This document shows positions 1-8,638 of a stretch of 64,000 bases of DNA, in pieces (the stretch's first letter is position 1; every line of letters begins with the position of its first letter). The notes beneath the pieces are model-generated. The model searched no databases. It was not told the DNA's origin and saw nothing but the letters and a program-made list of their open reading frames with translations. This DNA is from Tenggerimyces flavus (lineage in GTDB: Bacteria > Actinomycetota > Actinomycetes > Propionibacteriales > Actinopolymorphaceae): the NCBI RefSeq assembly GCF_016907715.1, contig NZ_JAFBCM010000001.1:8455423-8519422 (forward strand), written 5' to 3'. The position numbers and the translations under genes were made by a program.

Positions 1-82
1 CCCGCTTCTCCCGGCGAACACGCATCTGTTCGGGGAGGTCGTCCTCGGAATCTGCCGGCTGATCGTGACTGACGTCGGTCAT
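1..82 (-). CDS. lysS: Lysine--tRNA ligase, N-terminal fragment
   Basis: Only the first 27 codons are in the window; the gene runs off the left edge. The start ATG is at 82-80 on the minus strand. The visible peptide begins MTDVSHDQPA, has an acidic stretch, and then reads LPEQMRVRREKR. From family knowledge this matches the N-terminal extension of actinobacterial class II lysyl-tRNA synthetases, whose first conserved segment is DLPEQxRxRRxKR. The enzyme charges tRNA-Lys in the cytoplasm. In M. tuberculosis lysS lies downstream of panC-panD-coaX on the same strand as the folate cluster, so its position here anchors the far end of that conserved block. No catalytic motif is visible, so the call rests on this short match and on synteny. 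Confidence 0.75.
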   Translation of the reverse strand, partial: MTDVSHDQPADSEDDLPEQMRVRREKR

Positions 83-174
83 GACAGACAAGGCTACGGT
101 CCCGGCGTGAGAGGGTCGTGATCGGCATCCCGTTGCCGAGAAGGCCAACAAATCAGCTGGAACGGAAGGTCGAC

Positions 175-891
175 GTGACGTTCACTCTGGTCGGACATCG
201 TGGCTCCCTGGGCACCGAGCCCGAGAACACACTTCGTTCATTTCGCCGCGCCGCCGAGGTCGGTGCGGACATGGTCGAGCTGGATCTGCGCGTGACCAGC
301 GACGGACAACTCGTGGTGTTGCACGACCACGACGTCGCGCGCACGACGAACGGTTCGGGCGACATTTCCGCACTTACCCTCGCCGAAGCCAAGCAGTTGG
401 ACGCGGGCGAGGGGGAGCGCATTCCTACGTTCGCGGAAGTGCTGGATGTGGTCACGGTTCCAGTCCAGGCCGAGATCAAGGCTCCCGCGGCGACCGCGGG
501 GACGGTGGAGTTGATTCGGGAACGGAATCTGCTCGACCGCGTCTGGGTGATCTCGTTCATCCCGGAGGTGCTCGCCGAAACCCAGCGGATCTGCCCGGAA
601 GCGCATCGCGGCCTGATCTTCGGGGAGGTTCCGGCCGACGCGATCCAGCAGGCGCGTTCGCTGGGTGCGGAAGTGCTGTGCGTGGGGATTTCCTCGCTCA
701 CTCCGGAGCTCGCCGAGGAATGTCATTCGAACGGTCTCGACATCTATTCCTGGACCGTGAACTCGCGGGAGCAGCTCGTGCACGCGTTGCGGTGCGGGGC
801 GGACGGGGTGACGTCGGACTTCCCGGAACGGCTGCGCGGTGTGTTGACCGGCGACGACGAGGCCCTGGAGCTGCTCGCGAAGCGCGGCTGA
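175..891 (+). CDS. Glycerophosphodiester phosphodiesterase family protein
   Basis: A 238-residue cytoplasmic-type GDPD (UgpQ-like), predicted to hydrolyse glycerophosphodiesters to glycerol-3-phosphate and an alcohol. Visible motifs in order are GHRG near residue 7, PENT near residue 16, ELDLRVTSDG, LHDHD, then QAEIK and the C-terminal YSWTVN and GVTSDFP strands of the TIM barrel. The His in HRG, the Glu in PENT, the Glu/Asp in ELDL and the His in LHDHD are the usual catalytic and metal positions. A longer frame starts at GTG 118. GTG 175 is preferred because an AAGG-type ribosome site precedes it and family members start just before the HRG motif. No signal peptide is visible. The gene is divergent from lysS. 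Confidence 0.85.
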   Translation: MTFTLVGHRGSLGTEPENTLRSFRRAAEVGADMVELDLRVTSDGQLVVLHDHDVARTTNGSGDISALTLAEAKQLDAGEGERIPTFAEVLDVVTVPVQAEIKAPAATAGTVELIRERNLLDRVWVISFIPEVLAETQRICPEAHRGLIFGEVPADAIQQARSLGAEVLCVGISSLTPELAEECHSNGLDIYSWTVNSREQLVHALRCGADGVTSDFPERLRGVLTGDDEALELLAKRG

Positions 892-934
892 GCCTGTCAC
901 TCTGTGGAGAGCGAGCGATTCCATGGAGGTGCAC

Positions 935-1258
935 ATGGGACAGGTCGAGGTCGTGGACCGCGGAAGCCGCGAGATCGTCGTCTTCCTGCGGGGTGACATC
1001 ACCAGCGGCATGGCTGCTCAGCTGTCAGCCGCGTTGGACCAGGTCGGGCTGCTCGAACGGGTGGACGACCTGCATCGGGCGGTGGTCGACACCCGGGAAG
1101 TCACGGCGTTCGGCCGGGCTGGGGTCGACTTCCTGCGCCGGCTGGAGGCGCGCGGCAAGGCCGAGGACTACGAGGTAGCGCTGTCGATGACCTCCCAGCC
1201 GGTGCTCCGGGCCCTGGAGGACGCGCACTGGCCGCACGCGACCGGGCAGGTCGTCTGA
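935..1258 (+). CDS. STAS-domain protein (anti-sigma antagonist-like)
   Basis: A 107-residue single-domain protein. The pattern of a beta strand (REIVVFLRGDIT), a helix, a strand with VVDTREVTAFGRAGVDFLRRL, and a helix is that of STAS domains such as SpoIIAA. In those proteins the segment after the second strand normally reads D(S/T)SG and holds the phosphorylated Ser. Here that place reads AFGRAG with no Ser or Thr, so phosphorylation control of the classical type looks lost. ATG 935 is preferred over ATG 923 because GGAGGT at 925-930 sits just before it. It follows the GDPD gene by 43 bp. Its partner anti-sigma factor is not in the window. The family assignment is by fold pattern and is moderate. 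Confidence 0.6.
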   Translation: MGQVEVVDRGSREIVVFLRGDITSGMAAQLSAALDQVGLLERVDDLHRAVVDTREVTAFGRAGVDFLRRLEARGKAEDYEVALSMTSQPVLRALEDAHWPHATGQVV

Positions 1259-1263
1259 GCGAC

Positions 1264-1295
1264 GGCAAATGATCATGTTTACATGATCATTTGCC
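1264..1295. repeat. 32-bp perfect palindrome, copy 1
   Basis: Arms GGCAAATGATCATGT and ACATGATCATTTGCC, 15 bp each, are separated by TT. An identical 32-bp copy lies at 38441-38472, and both are preceded by GCGAC. This copy lies between the convergent ends of the STAS gene (1258) and the DUF1707 gene (1319), so a bidirectional terminator role is possible. It is unusually AT-rich for this chromosome and lacks a T-run. Confidence 0.9.
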
Positions 1296-1318
1296 CCCCC
1301 GGGCGTACGCGACAGCTC

Positions 1319-1891
1319 CTAGCCCGGGCCGTCGCCCGGGCCGGGGACGGCGTCGGCGGGGATCGGCGGGGGTCCGCCGGGGCCGCCGTCGAAGCCGCCG
1401 CTCGTTCCCACGAACATGATCATCCCGACCACGAAGATCGCCACGACGACGCCGATCGCGATCGCGAGGTAGCCCATCACCAGGCCGCCGACCGCCATGC
1501 CGTGGCCCTCGGTCTTGTTCCGCTTGATCCGGCTCAGAGCGAGGTGCCCGGTGATCACCGCGGGGATCGCCGTGATCCCGGTGAAGAAGCCGAGGATGCC
1601 CAGCACGAGCGACGCCACGGCGAGCTGCTCGGGCTCGCGGCGGGGCGCGTAGCCGGGAGGAGGCTGCTGCCAGGTGTTCGCCATCGGCGCCGGGTGGTTG
1701 CCAAGGCCGCCGGGCAGGTCGGACGTGACCTGGACGAGCTCGCCGTACGTCCGCGAGGTCATCACGTCGTTGAGCCGCGTGGAGTGCTCGTCGTAGCTCA
1801 GCCGGCCCTCCGCGAGGGCGGCCTTCAGGACGTCGGCCGCGCGCTCGCGGTCGTTGTCCGAGGCCCGCATGCCGGGCGAGTCGTGGGTCAT
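1319..1891 (-). CDS. DUF1707 / DUF4190-like membrane protein
   Basis: A 190-residue protein with two parts. Residues about 8-60 match the DUF1707 (SHOCT-like) pattern, with MRASDNDRERAADVLKAALAEGRL followed by EHSTRL and TYGEL. After a Pro-rich linker there are two hydrophobic segments, VASLVLGILGFFTGITAIPAVITGHLAL and a Gly/Val/Ile-rich helix, typical of the DUF4190 membrane domain. The C-terminus is Gly/Pro-rich. Function is unknown; such proteins are common in actinomycetes. It is the downstream member of a tandem pair with the gene at 1910-2416, 18 bp apart and on the same strand. The two share almost the same DUF1707 helix and are clearly duplicates. Confidence 0.75.
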   Translation of the reverse strand: MTHDSPGMRASDNDRERAADVLKAALAEGRLSYDEHSTRLNDVMTSRTYGELVQVTSDLPGGLGNHPAPMANTWQQPPPGYAPRREPEQLAVASLVLGILGFFTGITAIPAVITGHLALSRIKRNKTEGHGMAVGGLVMGYLAIAIGVVVAIFVVGMIMFVGTSGGFDGGPGGPPPIPADAVPGPGDGPG

Positions 1892-1909
1892 CTGCGCGCA
1901 GCCCTTCCG

Positions 1910-2416
1910 TCAGCTTCCGGCGATCCCGGCGATCACGGCCAGGAGGATCAACCCGGTGAACACGTACCCGAGGACCAGCCCGCCGATCGCCATGCCCTTG
2001 CCGCCCGCCCCGGACTCCTGGATGCGGCTGAGCGCGACGTGCCCGGTGATGATCGCGGGGATGCCCGTGACACCACAGAACGGAGCCATGATCCCGAGCA
2101 CCAGCGACGCGGTCGCCATGCCTTCGTTCGGCTTCGGGTGAACGTACGGCTGGTACGGCGTCGCCCACGGGCTGACGGCCCCCGCCGTGGGACGGACGAG
2201 CTCACCTGGCGGGCTGAGGGGCATCGGGATGCCGCTCGTCGGCAGGTCGCCGATGACCTGGTGCATCTGGCCGTACGTGCTGGAACGCATGAGCCGGTCG
2301 AGACGGGTGCGGTGCTCGTCGAAGTCCAGTCGCCCTTCGGCGAGCGCGGCTTTCAGGACGTCGGCCGCTCGCTCGCGGTCCGCGTCTGATGCTCGTATCG
2401 ACTGCCAGTCGCTCAT
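1910..2416 (-). CDS. DUF1707 / DUF4190-like membrane protein (paralogue)
   Basis: A 168-residue paralogue of the adjacent gene. It has the same N-terminal DUF1707 segment (IRASDADRERAADVLKAAL), a linker with PYQPYVHPKP, and two hydrophobic segments, MATASLVLGIMAPFCGVTGIP and IGGLVLGYVFTGLILLAVIAG. ATG at 2416 is preceded by a GGGGGAAACG ribosome site; longer frames upstream look like non-coding extension. The pair probably forms one operon transcribed leftward from the 2417-2676 gap. Biochemical function is not known. Confidence 0.75.
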   Translation of the reverse strand: MSDWQSIRASDADRERAADVLKAALAEGRLDFDEHRTRLDRLMRSSTYGQMHQVIGDLPTSGIPMPLSPPGELVRPTAGAVSPWATPYQPYVHPKPNEGMATASLVLGIMAPFCGVTGIPAIITGHVALSRIQESGAGGKGMAIGGLVLGYVFTGLILLAVIAGIAGS

Positions 2417-2562
2417 TCGTTTCCCCCGGGTGCCCTCCGGATTGCCAACACCAGTCTGACGTCGCCGGCGCCGAGAAGGTGCCCAACCCCGGAACTCCTG
2501 TGGATGACGAGCCAATCACAAGCCCTGGCTTACCGCTGAGCGGCACCGACCCACTCCCGGTT

Positions 2563-2578
2563 TGTGACGCGAGTCACG
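2563..2578. promoter_or_regulatory. Crp/GlxR-like site
   Basis: TGTGACGCGAGTCACG matches the Crp-family consensus TGTGA-N6-TCACA except for the last base. It lies about 100 bp before the DUF2520-panC operon, in the 260-bp gap shared with the leftward DUF1707 pair, and could act on either. No regulator gene of this family is in the window. Confidence 0.45.
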
Positions 2579-2676
2579 CCCGGATGCGAGGTCTCGGACG
2601 GATCCGGGACGCGCCCGTTCCGGCCCCGATACGCTCGCCGCAAAACCGCACACGGAACTGGTGGGAGGCGACGCTG

Positions 2677-3564
2677 ATGGCCCGGACGGCCCGGTCACGG
2701 TTGCGGGTCGGGGTGATCGGCGCGGGTCGCGTCGGCACGGTGCTGGCCTTGGCCCTGCGCAACGCCGGCCACCACCTGGTCGGCGTCTCCACGCACTCCG
2801 ACCATTCCAGCGTGAAGGCGGCGACCGTCCTCCCGGGCGTGGCCCAGGGCGCGGCCGAGGAGATCGCGCGAACGTCGGAGCTGGTACTGCTCGGCGTACC
2901 CGACGACGCGATCGGCCCGGTGGTCGACGAACTGGCGCAGGCGGGCGCCGTGGCGGACGGCCAGTACGTCGTCCACCCGAGCGGCATGCACGGGACCGCC
3001 GTCCTCGCGCCGGCCGCCGAGCGCGGCGCGCTCGTCGCCGCGATCCACCCCGCGATGGCGTTCCGCGGCCACTACTCCGACGTCGGCCGGCTGTACGGCT
3101 GCGCGATGGGCGTGACCGCGGCGCCGGAGCTGCACGACTTCGTCGAGGGCATCGTGCACGACCTCGGCGGCAACCCGGTCTGGATCGCCGAGGAGGCAAG
3201 GGCGGTCTACCACAGCGCGCTCGCCCACGGCGTCAACCACCTCGTGACCGTGATCGCCCAGGCCACCCAGCTGCTGCGCGCGGCCGGCATCCCGGATCCC
3301 GCGACGGTGCTCGGGCCGCTCGCGCAGCACGCGCTGACCGACTCGCTCGCGCACGGCGACGCGGCGTTGACCGGCCCGATCGTGCGCGGCGACGCCCAGA
3401 CCGTGGCCGCGCACCTCGAGGCCGTCTCGCTCACCGCGCCTGCTGTGCTCCCGTCGTACGTCGCGCTGTACGAGGCCACCGTCGAACGCGCGGTCCTCGA
3501 CGGCAGGCTCTCCGACGAGGCCGCAGCCCAGCTGCGAGCCGTGCTGGACCGGAGCGCGCCGTGA
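2677..3564 (+). CDS. Rossmann-fold and DUF2520 domain protein
   Basis: A 295-residue NAD(P)-binding protein. The N-terminus reads [18 protein letters not shown], a GxGxxG Rossmann signature, followed by the pyrroline-reductase/6PGDH-like segment [18 protein letters not shown] and HPSGMHG. The C-terminal half (from about residue 140) has the DUF2520 helical pattern [20 protein letters not shown] 2677 has GGGAGG eight bases upstream. The stop overlaps the panC start (GTGA at 3561-3564), so the two are translationally coupled. In M. tuberculosis the homologue (Rv3603c) also precedes panC. From position and fold it may act in pantothenate synthesis, possibly as a ketopantoate reductase; that is inference. 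Confidence 0.85.
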   Translation: MARTARSRLRVGVIGAGRVGTVLALALRNAGHHLVGVSTHSDHSSVKAATVLPGVAQGAAEEIARTSELVLLGVPDDAIGPVVDELAQAGAVADGQYVVHPSGMHGTAVLAPAAERGALVAAIHPAMAFRGHYSDVGRLYGCAMGVTAAPELHDFVEGIVHDLGGNPVWIAEEARAVYHSALAHGVNHLVTVIAQATQLLRAAGIPDPATVLGPLAQHALTDSLAHGDAALTGPIVRGDAQTVAAHLEAVSLTAPAVLPSYVALYEATVERAVLDGRLSDEAAAQLRAVLDRSAP

Positions 3565-4391
3565 GCACGCCGAAGGTCGTCCGCAGCCGCGCCGACCTCG
3601 CGACCGCCGTCGAGGGGCTCCCGCGCCCGCGTGCCGTCGTGATGACGATGGGTGCCCTGCACGACGGTCACGCGATGCTGCTCCGCCGGGCGCGCTCCCT
3701 CGCCGACAGCGTGGTGCTGACGATCTTCGTCAACCCGCTGCAGTTCGGCCCCGCCGAGGACTTCGACACGTACCCCCGCACGTTCGACTCCGACCTCGGC
3801 ATCGCCGCCGCCGAGGACGTCGACCTGGTGTTCGCGCCCACGCCGGACGTCGTCTACCCCAGCCAGCCGCGGGTACGGATCGACCCCGGCCCCCTTGGCA
3901 GCGAGCTGGAGGGTGCCGTACGCGAAGGCCACTTCTCCGGCGTCCTCACGGTCGTGGCGAAGCTCCTGCACCTCACCGAACCGGACTTCGCGACGTTCGG
4001 CGAGAAGGACTACCAACAGCTGGTGCTGGTCAGGCAGATGGTGAAAGACCTGGACCTGCCGGTCGAGATCGTACCGGTGGAGACCGTCCGGGAGCAGGAC
4101 GGGCTCGCGCTGTCCTCGCGCAACCGCAACCTCAAGTCGCCGCAGCGCCGCGCGGCCGTGGCGCTCTCGCAGGCGCTGGCAGCAGGAGCCGCCGCGGGCA
4201 AGAACGGTGCCGAGGCCGTGCTCGAGGCGGCCGGCAAGGTGCTCGCGGACGAGGGGCTGGTCGACGTCGACTACCTGGAGCTCAGATCGCCGGAGCTGGA
4301 ACCGGCGCCGGAGTCCGGCCCCGCGCGGCTGCTGGTCGCGGCACGGGTGGGCAAGACACGGCTGATCGACAACGTTCCCGTGGAGCTGTAG
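3561..4391 (+). CDS. panC: Pantoate--beta-alanine ligase
   Basis: A 276-residue pantothenate synthetase, which joins pantoate and beta-alanine with ATP to give pantothenate, AMP and PPi in the cytoplasm. Visible signatures are [10 protein letters not shown] (residues 28-37, the HIGH-like nucleotide loop with His34 and His37), [18 protein letters not shown], the [14 protein letters not shown] segment (here [11 protein letters not shown]), and the KMSKS-like DGLALSSRN. Length is normal. The GTG start overlaps the DUF2520 stop. An SDR gene follows after 10 bp. In relatives panC reads in the same direction as folK-folE; here it reads opposite to them and lies about 35 kb away. panD is not seen. 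Confidence 0.95.
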   Translation: MSTPKVVRSRADLATAVEGLPRPRAVVMTMGALHDGHAMLLRRARSLADSVVLTIFVNPLQFGPAEDFDTYPRTFDSDLGIAAAEDVDLVFAPTPDVVYPSQPRVRIDPGPLGSELEGAVREGHFSGVLTVVAKLLHLTEPDFATFGEKDYQQLVLVRQMVKDLDLPVEIVPVETVREQDGLALSSRNRNLKSPQRRAAVALSQALAAGAAAGKNGAEAVLEAAGKVLADEGLVDVDYLELRSPELEPAPESGPARLLVAARVGKTRLIDNVPVEL

Positions 4392-4401
4392 GAGGCGCGC
4401 A

Positions 4402-5169
4402 GTGGGAGTTCTGGACTCGTTCGGATTGGCCGGCAAGAAGGCGGTCGTCACCGGCGCGACGCGAGGGTTGGGCCGCGCGTTCGCGGCCGCGCTGGCCGAC
4501 GCGGGCGCGGACGTCGCGATCACCACGCGGGACCGTTCACAGGCCGACGGCGTGCTGGCCGACGTGGAGGCACGCGGCCGGCAAGGGCTCGTCGTCGAGG
4601 GTTCGGTGACGGACCGGGCGGACGTCGAACGGATGACCGGCGAGGTGCTCGCGGCGTTCGGGCGGATCGACGTTCTGGTGAACAACGCCGGCGACTGCAT
4701 CCACAAGCCGGCGCTGGACGTGCCGGACGCGGAGTTCCACCAGATCATCGACGCCAACCTGTTCGGCGTCTGGCTGTGCAGCACGGTCGTCGCGCGCTCG
4801 ATGATCGAGGCGGGCGGCGGCGTGATCGTGAACATCGGCTCGATCTCGGCGCTGATCGTCAACCGACCGCAGTGGCAGCCCGCGTACAACGCCTCCAAGG
4901 CCGCGGTCCACCAGCTCACCAAGTCGCTCGCCGCCGAGTGGGCGCTGTCCGGGATCCGCGTGAACGCGCTCGCGCCGGGCTACGTGAAGACCGACATGGC
5001 GCCGGTCGACCGGCCGGAGTTCCAGCAGCACTGGGTGCAGGACCCGCCGATGCAGAGGTACGCGTCGCCGGAGGAGATCGCGCCGAGCGTGATCTACCTG
5101 GCCAGCGACGCGTCCTCGTTCATGACCGGGTCCGTTCTCGTCGTCGACGGCGGCTACACCGTCTGGTGA
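4402..5169 (+). CDS. SDR-family oxidoreductase
   Basis: A 255-residue classical short-chain dehydrogenase/reductase. It has TGATRGLG (cofactor glycine motif), NNAG near residue 95, the catalytic Ser in NIGSIS, YNASK (Tyr and Lys of the active site), and the C-terminal MTGSVLVVDGG segment. It is close to the gluconate 5-dehydrogenase and sugar-alcohol dehydrogenase type, but the substrate cannot be read from sequence. Arg/Thr after the glycine motif suggests NADP(H), which is inference. GTG 4402 follows GGAGG. It is probably the third gene of the panC operon and converges on the ABC permease with 1 bp between the stops. Confidence 0.9.
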   Translation: MGVLDSFGLAGKKAVVTGATRGLGRAFAAALADAGADVAITTRDRSQADGVLADVEARGRQGLVVEGSVTDRADVERMTGEVLAAFGRIDVLVNNAGDCIHKPALDVPDAEFHQIIDANLFGVWLCSTVVARSMIEAGGGVIVNIGSISALIVNRPQWQPAYNASKAAVHQLTKSLAAEWALSGIRVNALAPGYVKTDMAPVDRPEFQQHWVQDPPMQRYASPEEIAPSVIYLASDASSFMTGSVLVVDGGYTVW

Positions 5170-5170
5170 C

Positions 5171-7624
5171 CTACTCCTCGGCGAGCGCCGCGGCCGGCTT
5201 GACGCGGACGGCGCGGCGGGCGGGGAGGACAGAGGCGAGCAGGCCGGCGACCAGGGCCACGCCGGCGACCAGGGCGAGGGTGCCGTACGGGACGCCGTAC
5301 GCCATCCTGCCACCGACCGCCTGGCCGACCAGCGTGGCCGCGCCCGCAAACCCGTACAGCAGGCCCAGCGGGATCCCTAGCACGATCGCGACCGACGCGA
5401 CCAGTACCGCCTCGCCCGCGAGCGTGCGGCGCAGCTGCCCCTTGGTGAGGCCGAGCGCCCGGAGCAGTGCCTGCTCCCGCGTCCGTTCGAGGACCGACAG
5501 GCTGAGCGTGTTGCCCACGCCGACCAGCGCGATCAGCACCGCGACGGCGAGCAGCCCGGTGGCCACGAGCAGCAGGATGTTCATCAGGTCGTAGTACTCC
5601 GCGCGCATCTTCGCGCCGCCCTCGATCCGGCCGTCGACGCCGATCGCGGACTCCAACCCGTGCACTGTCTTGGTCAGATCCGCGCTGTCGGAGGCACGCG
5701 CCCAGACCGCGACCTCCCCGGCGTCCGGTGCCACCCGCGCGAGGTCGCGCGGGGTGAGTACGACGCCGTTCGCCTCGCTGAACCCGCCACCGACGCGCAC
5801 CTGGAATATGCCCTTGCCGGCCGGCGTGCTGACGGTCAGTGACCCGCCCTGCTTGACGCCGAGCTCCTCCGCGATCCCCTCGGGCAGCACGGCGACGCCG
5901 TCGCGGAGCCCGTCGAACGTGTCGGTGCTGCGCAGCACCGTGGCCGCGGCGGCCGGGTCGATGCCGAACAGCTGCAGGTCCTGCTCGCCGACCTTGCCGA
6001 TCGCCCCGGTCACGACCGTCTGGGCCGACAGCCCGTCCACGCCCTCGACCGCGTCGATCGTCGACCGCGGGAGAGTGTCCCCCACTGCTCGCACCGCGAT
6101 GTCGAGCGGGAAGTTCGCGGCGAGCGCCTTGATCGTCGTCCGTTCCACGGTCAGCGCGCCGACGCTCATCATCACGATCAGCGTCACGCCGACGAGCAGC
6201 GCCGTGGAGGTGGCCGCGGTCCGGCCGGGGTTGCGTACGGCGTTCGTCGAGGCGACCCGCGCCGGCACCCCGCCGAGACTGGTCGTGACGAGGCTGACCA
6301 GCCGGATGACCGCGGGCGCGAGGACGGGTCCGAGCAGGAGGATGCCGAAGAACGAGAGCAACCCGCCGCCGATGCCCAGCGGCAGCGCTCCACTGTCCGC
6401 GCCGAGCTTGAGCCCCGCGGCACCACCGACCAGCACCACCAGCGCGATGACCAGCCGCACCACACCGCCGCGCGATCGGACCGAGACCGCGAGGTCCGGC
6501 CGCAGCGCCGCGAGCGGCGAGACCCGGGTCGCCTTGCTCGCCGGCAGCAGCGCGGCGAGCACGGTCGTCACGAGCCCGACGGCGATCGGGATCAGCACGC
6601 TCGAGGCCGTCACCTCGAGGGTGCCGAGCTGCAGGTCCGGTCCGAGCTGCTTGACGCCGAGCGTGGTGATCGCCGCCAGTGCCGTCCCCACCGCGACACC
6701 GACGAGCGAGGCGATCGTTCCGACGAGGAACGACTCGAGCAGCACGCCGCGGAACACCTGGCGCCGGTTCGCGCCGACGCACCGCAGCAGCGCGAGCTCG
6801 CGGGTCCGTTGGGCGAGCACGATCGTGAACGTGTTCGAGACGACGAGACCAGCGACGAACACCGAGATCGCCGCGAACCCGAGCAGCACCGCGCCCATCA
6901 CGTCGAACCCGCCGGTGACGTCCAGGGCCTCCGCCTCGGCCGCCTCCGCGCCCGTGTTCACCTGTGCTGTGTCGCCGAGCGCCGCGGCGAGGCGCTCGCG
7001 GAGCTGGTCGACGTCGACGCCTTCCTTCGCGCTGACCAGCACCCTCGACGGACCGCCTTCGCCGCCGAGCGCTGTGGCGGTCGCGCCGAACAGCTGCACG
7101 TCGTTGTCCCAACGACGACCGCTCGTTCCCGCGCTGATGCCGACGACCTCGTACTGCTTGGCCTTCCCGTCCGCGCCCCAGATGCTGACCTCGCTGCCGA
7201 GCGCGAGCTGACGGTCGTCGGCGGCGAACTTGCCGACGACGATCTCGTCCGCCTTCGTGGGGAACCTGCCCCGCGCCAGCTGCTCCCAGCGCAGGTCGGG
7301 GCTGGCGGGGACCGTTCCCGCCTGGACCCAGTTCACGGTGCCGTTGCCGAACGAGGCCTTGAGGTACGGCCGGTCCAGGCCCGCGACGGAGGCGACTCCG
7401 TCGACCTTGGTGACCTTGTTCTCGTCGAGCGAGTCTCCGTTGGCCGAGACGACCAGGTCGGCCTTGACGAACGGGGCGCCCGCGGCCTTCGTCAAGGCTG
7501 AGTTGGCAGAGGACAGAACCATCAGCGCGGCCGCGACGAAGCCGACGCCGAGCACGATCGCGAGCATGCCGGCGACGTACCGCCGGCCGTGGCCCTTGAT
7601 CGAGGCGAGGACGACCGTGCGCAC
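5171..7624 (-). CDS. FtsX-like ABC transporter permease (two FtsX domains)
   Basis: An 817-residue permease of the MacB/LolC-type superfamily. It opens with VRTVVLASIKGHGRRYVAGMLAIVLG, a first transmembrane helix, followed by a long extracytoplasmic region (about residues 45-250). A three-helix FtsX unit contains LAQRTRELALLRCVGANRRQV, and a second periplasmic region and second FtsX unit end with LERTREQALLRALGLTKGQL. The duplicated RTRExALLRxxG motif is the hallmark of this family. The GTG at 7624 follows the ATPase stop by one base, so the pair is coupled. Likely role: export of a lipid, peptide or drug, or mechanotransmission. Substrate unknown. Confidence 0.9.
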   Translation of the reverse strand: MRTVVLASIKGHGRRYVAGMLAIVLGVGFVAAALMVLSSANSALTKAAGAPFVKADLVVSANGDSLDENKVTKVDGVASVAGLDRPYLKASFGNGTVNWVQAGTVPASPDLRWEQLARGRFPTKADEIVVGKFAADDRQLALGSEVSIWGADGKAKQYEVVGISAGTSGRRWDNDVQLFGATATALGGEGGPSRVLVSAKEGVDVDQLRERLAAALGDTAQVNTGAEAAEAEALDVTGGFDVMGAVLLGFAAISVFVAGLVVSNTFTIVLAQRTRELALLRCVGANRRQVFRGVLLESFLVGTIASLVGVAVGTALAAITTLGVKQLGPDLQLGTLEVTASSVLIPIAVGLVTTVLAALLPASKATRVSPLAALRPDLAVSVRSRGGVVRLVIALVVLVGGAAGLKLGADSGALPLGIGGGLLSFFGILLLGPVLAPAVIRLVSLVTTSLGGVPARVASTNAVRNPGRTAATSTALLVGVTLIVMMSVGALTVERTTIKALAANFPLDIAVRAVGDTLPRSTIDAVEGVDGLSAQTVVTGAIGKVGEQDLQLFGIDPAAAATVLRSTDTFDGLRDGVAVLPEGIAEELGVKQGGSLTVSTPAGKGIFQVRVGGGFSEANGVVLTPRDLARVAPDAGEVAVWARASDSADLTKTVHGLESAIGVDGRIEGGAKMRAEYYDLMNILLLVATGLLAVAVLIALVGVGNTLSLSVLERTREQALLRALGLTKGQLRRTLAGEAVLVASVAIVLGIPLGLLYGFAGAATLVGQAVGGRMAYGVPYGTLALVAGVALVAGLLASVLPARRAVRVKPAAALAEE

Positions 7625-7625
7625 C

Positions 7626-8402
7626 TCAGACCCCCAGCCGGCTGATCGCGGTGAGGACGTCCTCGGCGGTCGGGTCGTCGATGTCGCCCGCGACGTTCCC
7701 GTCGGCGATGACCACCACGCGGTTCGCGTACGACGCGGCGACCGGGTCGTGGGTGACCATGACGACGGTCTGGCCGAGCTCGCGTACGGACTGACGGAGG
7801 AAGCTGAGGACCTCGGCACCGGTCTTGGAGTCCAGGTTGCCGGTCGGCTCGTCGGCGAAAACCACGTCCGGCTTGGTGATCAGGGCACGTGCGAGCGCGA
7901 CCCGCTGCTGCTGCCCGCCGGACAGCTCGGACGGGCGGTGGTTCATCCGGTCCTGGAGGCTGAGCACCTCGACCAGGCTGTCGATCCACTGATTGTCGGG
8001 CTTGCGACCGGCGAGCTCCAACGGGAGCAGGAGATTCTGCTCGGCGGTGAGCGTCGGGAGCAGGTTGAACGACTGGAACAGGAAGCCCACGCGTTCGCGC
8101 CGGAGCTTGGTGAGCTGGTTGTCGTTGAGCTTGGTGAGGTCGGTGTCGCCGATCCGGACGCTGCCGCTGGTGACCTCGTCGAGCCCGGCGAGGCAGTGCA
8201 TGAGCGTGGACTTGCCGGACCCGGACGGTCCCATGATCGCGGAGAAGCGGCCGGCCTCGAACCCGACGGTCACCCCGTCGAGGGCACGGACAGCGGTGGG
8301 ACCGGAGCCGTAGATCTTGACGACGTCGCTGGTACTCGCGGCGATCCGCGCAGTCGTTTCGGTTGCCGGCGCAGGGGGCATCGGCGCAGGGGTTCTGTTC
8401 AC
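7626..8402 (-). CDS. ABC transporter ATP-binding protein (MacB/LolD type)
   Basis: A 258-residue ATPase with all motifs intact: Walker [11 protein letters not shown]-loop [10 protein letters not shown], signature [15 protein letters not shown], Walker [14 protein letters not shown] and H-loop VTHD. The DEPTGNLD wording and the FQSFNLL Q-loop are characteristic of the ATPases that pair with FtsX-type permeases, and that permease follows directly. The first 25 residues are a Pro/Ala-rich extension. The start is a GTG at 8402. It is transcribed leftward from the 8403-8638 gap, which also contains a nested palindrome. Confidence 0.93.
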   Translation of the reverse strand: MNRTPAPMPPAPATETTARIAASTSDVVKIYGSGPTAVRALDGVTVGFEAGRFSAIMGPSGSGKSTLMHCLAGLDEVTSGSVRIGDTDLTKLNDNQLTKLRRERVGFLFQSFNLLPTLTAEQNLLLPLELAGRKPDNQWIDSLVEVLSLQDRMNHRPSELSGGQQQRVALARALITKPDVVFADEPTGNLDSKTGAEVLSFLRQSVRELGQTVVMVTHDPVAASYANRVVVIADGNVAGDIDDPTAEDVLTAISRLGV

Positions 8403-8525
8403 TTGCCAGACGCTAAGGCTCGGGCGGGGTCGGCAGCGTCAGCCTCACGTGGGGGATCAGGTCCCCCTCGCGGCGGACCCCATGCGACCTCCGGCGTACG
8501 GCCGGCCCCTTCCGCCCCCTCCCCG

Positions 8526-8582
8526 TTTGAATGAAGGGCACCTTCATTCGAACCTATTGAATGAAGGTGCCCTTCATTCAAA
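8526..8582. repeat. Nested palindromic element, copy A
   Basis: Two halves, ATGAAGGGCACCTTCAT and ATGAAGGTGCCCTTCAT, are complementary to each other, and each half is also nearly self-complementary. The outer stem is TTTGAATG with CATTCAAA. The element is the reverse complement of the copy at 59942-59996 apart from one paired change in the stem. It sits in the divergent gap between the ABC ATPase and the MFS gene. Confidence 0.88.
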
Positions 8583-8638
8583 CGCGGTGCGGCCGGAACC
8601 AGACAGGTAAGTTGCAGAGACCGCTACTGGTTATTACA

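Noticed and set aside
1283..2389. A plus-strand open frame opposite the DUF1707 pair
   Set aside because: Its product is His/Asp/Arg-rich without structure, and the minus strand has two paralogous proteins with good starts.
5154..7112. A ~650-codon open frame overlapping the ABC permease in another frame
   Set aside because: It is the same strand in the wrong phase; the permease frame has the duplicated RTRExALLR motifs, the other is Arg/Gly-rich noise.
8561..8638. Upstream ATG of the MFS protein at 8561
   Set aside because: It lies inside the nested palindrome and gives non-conserved residues before the first helix; GTG 8639 or 8651 is more likely.
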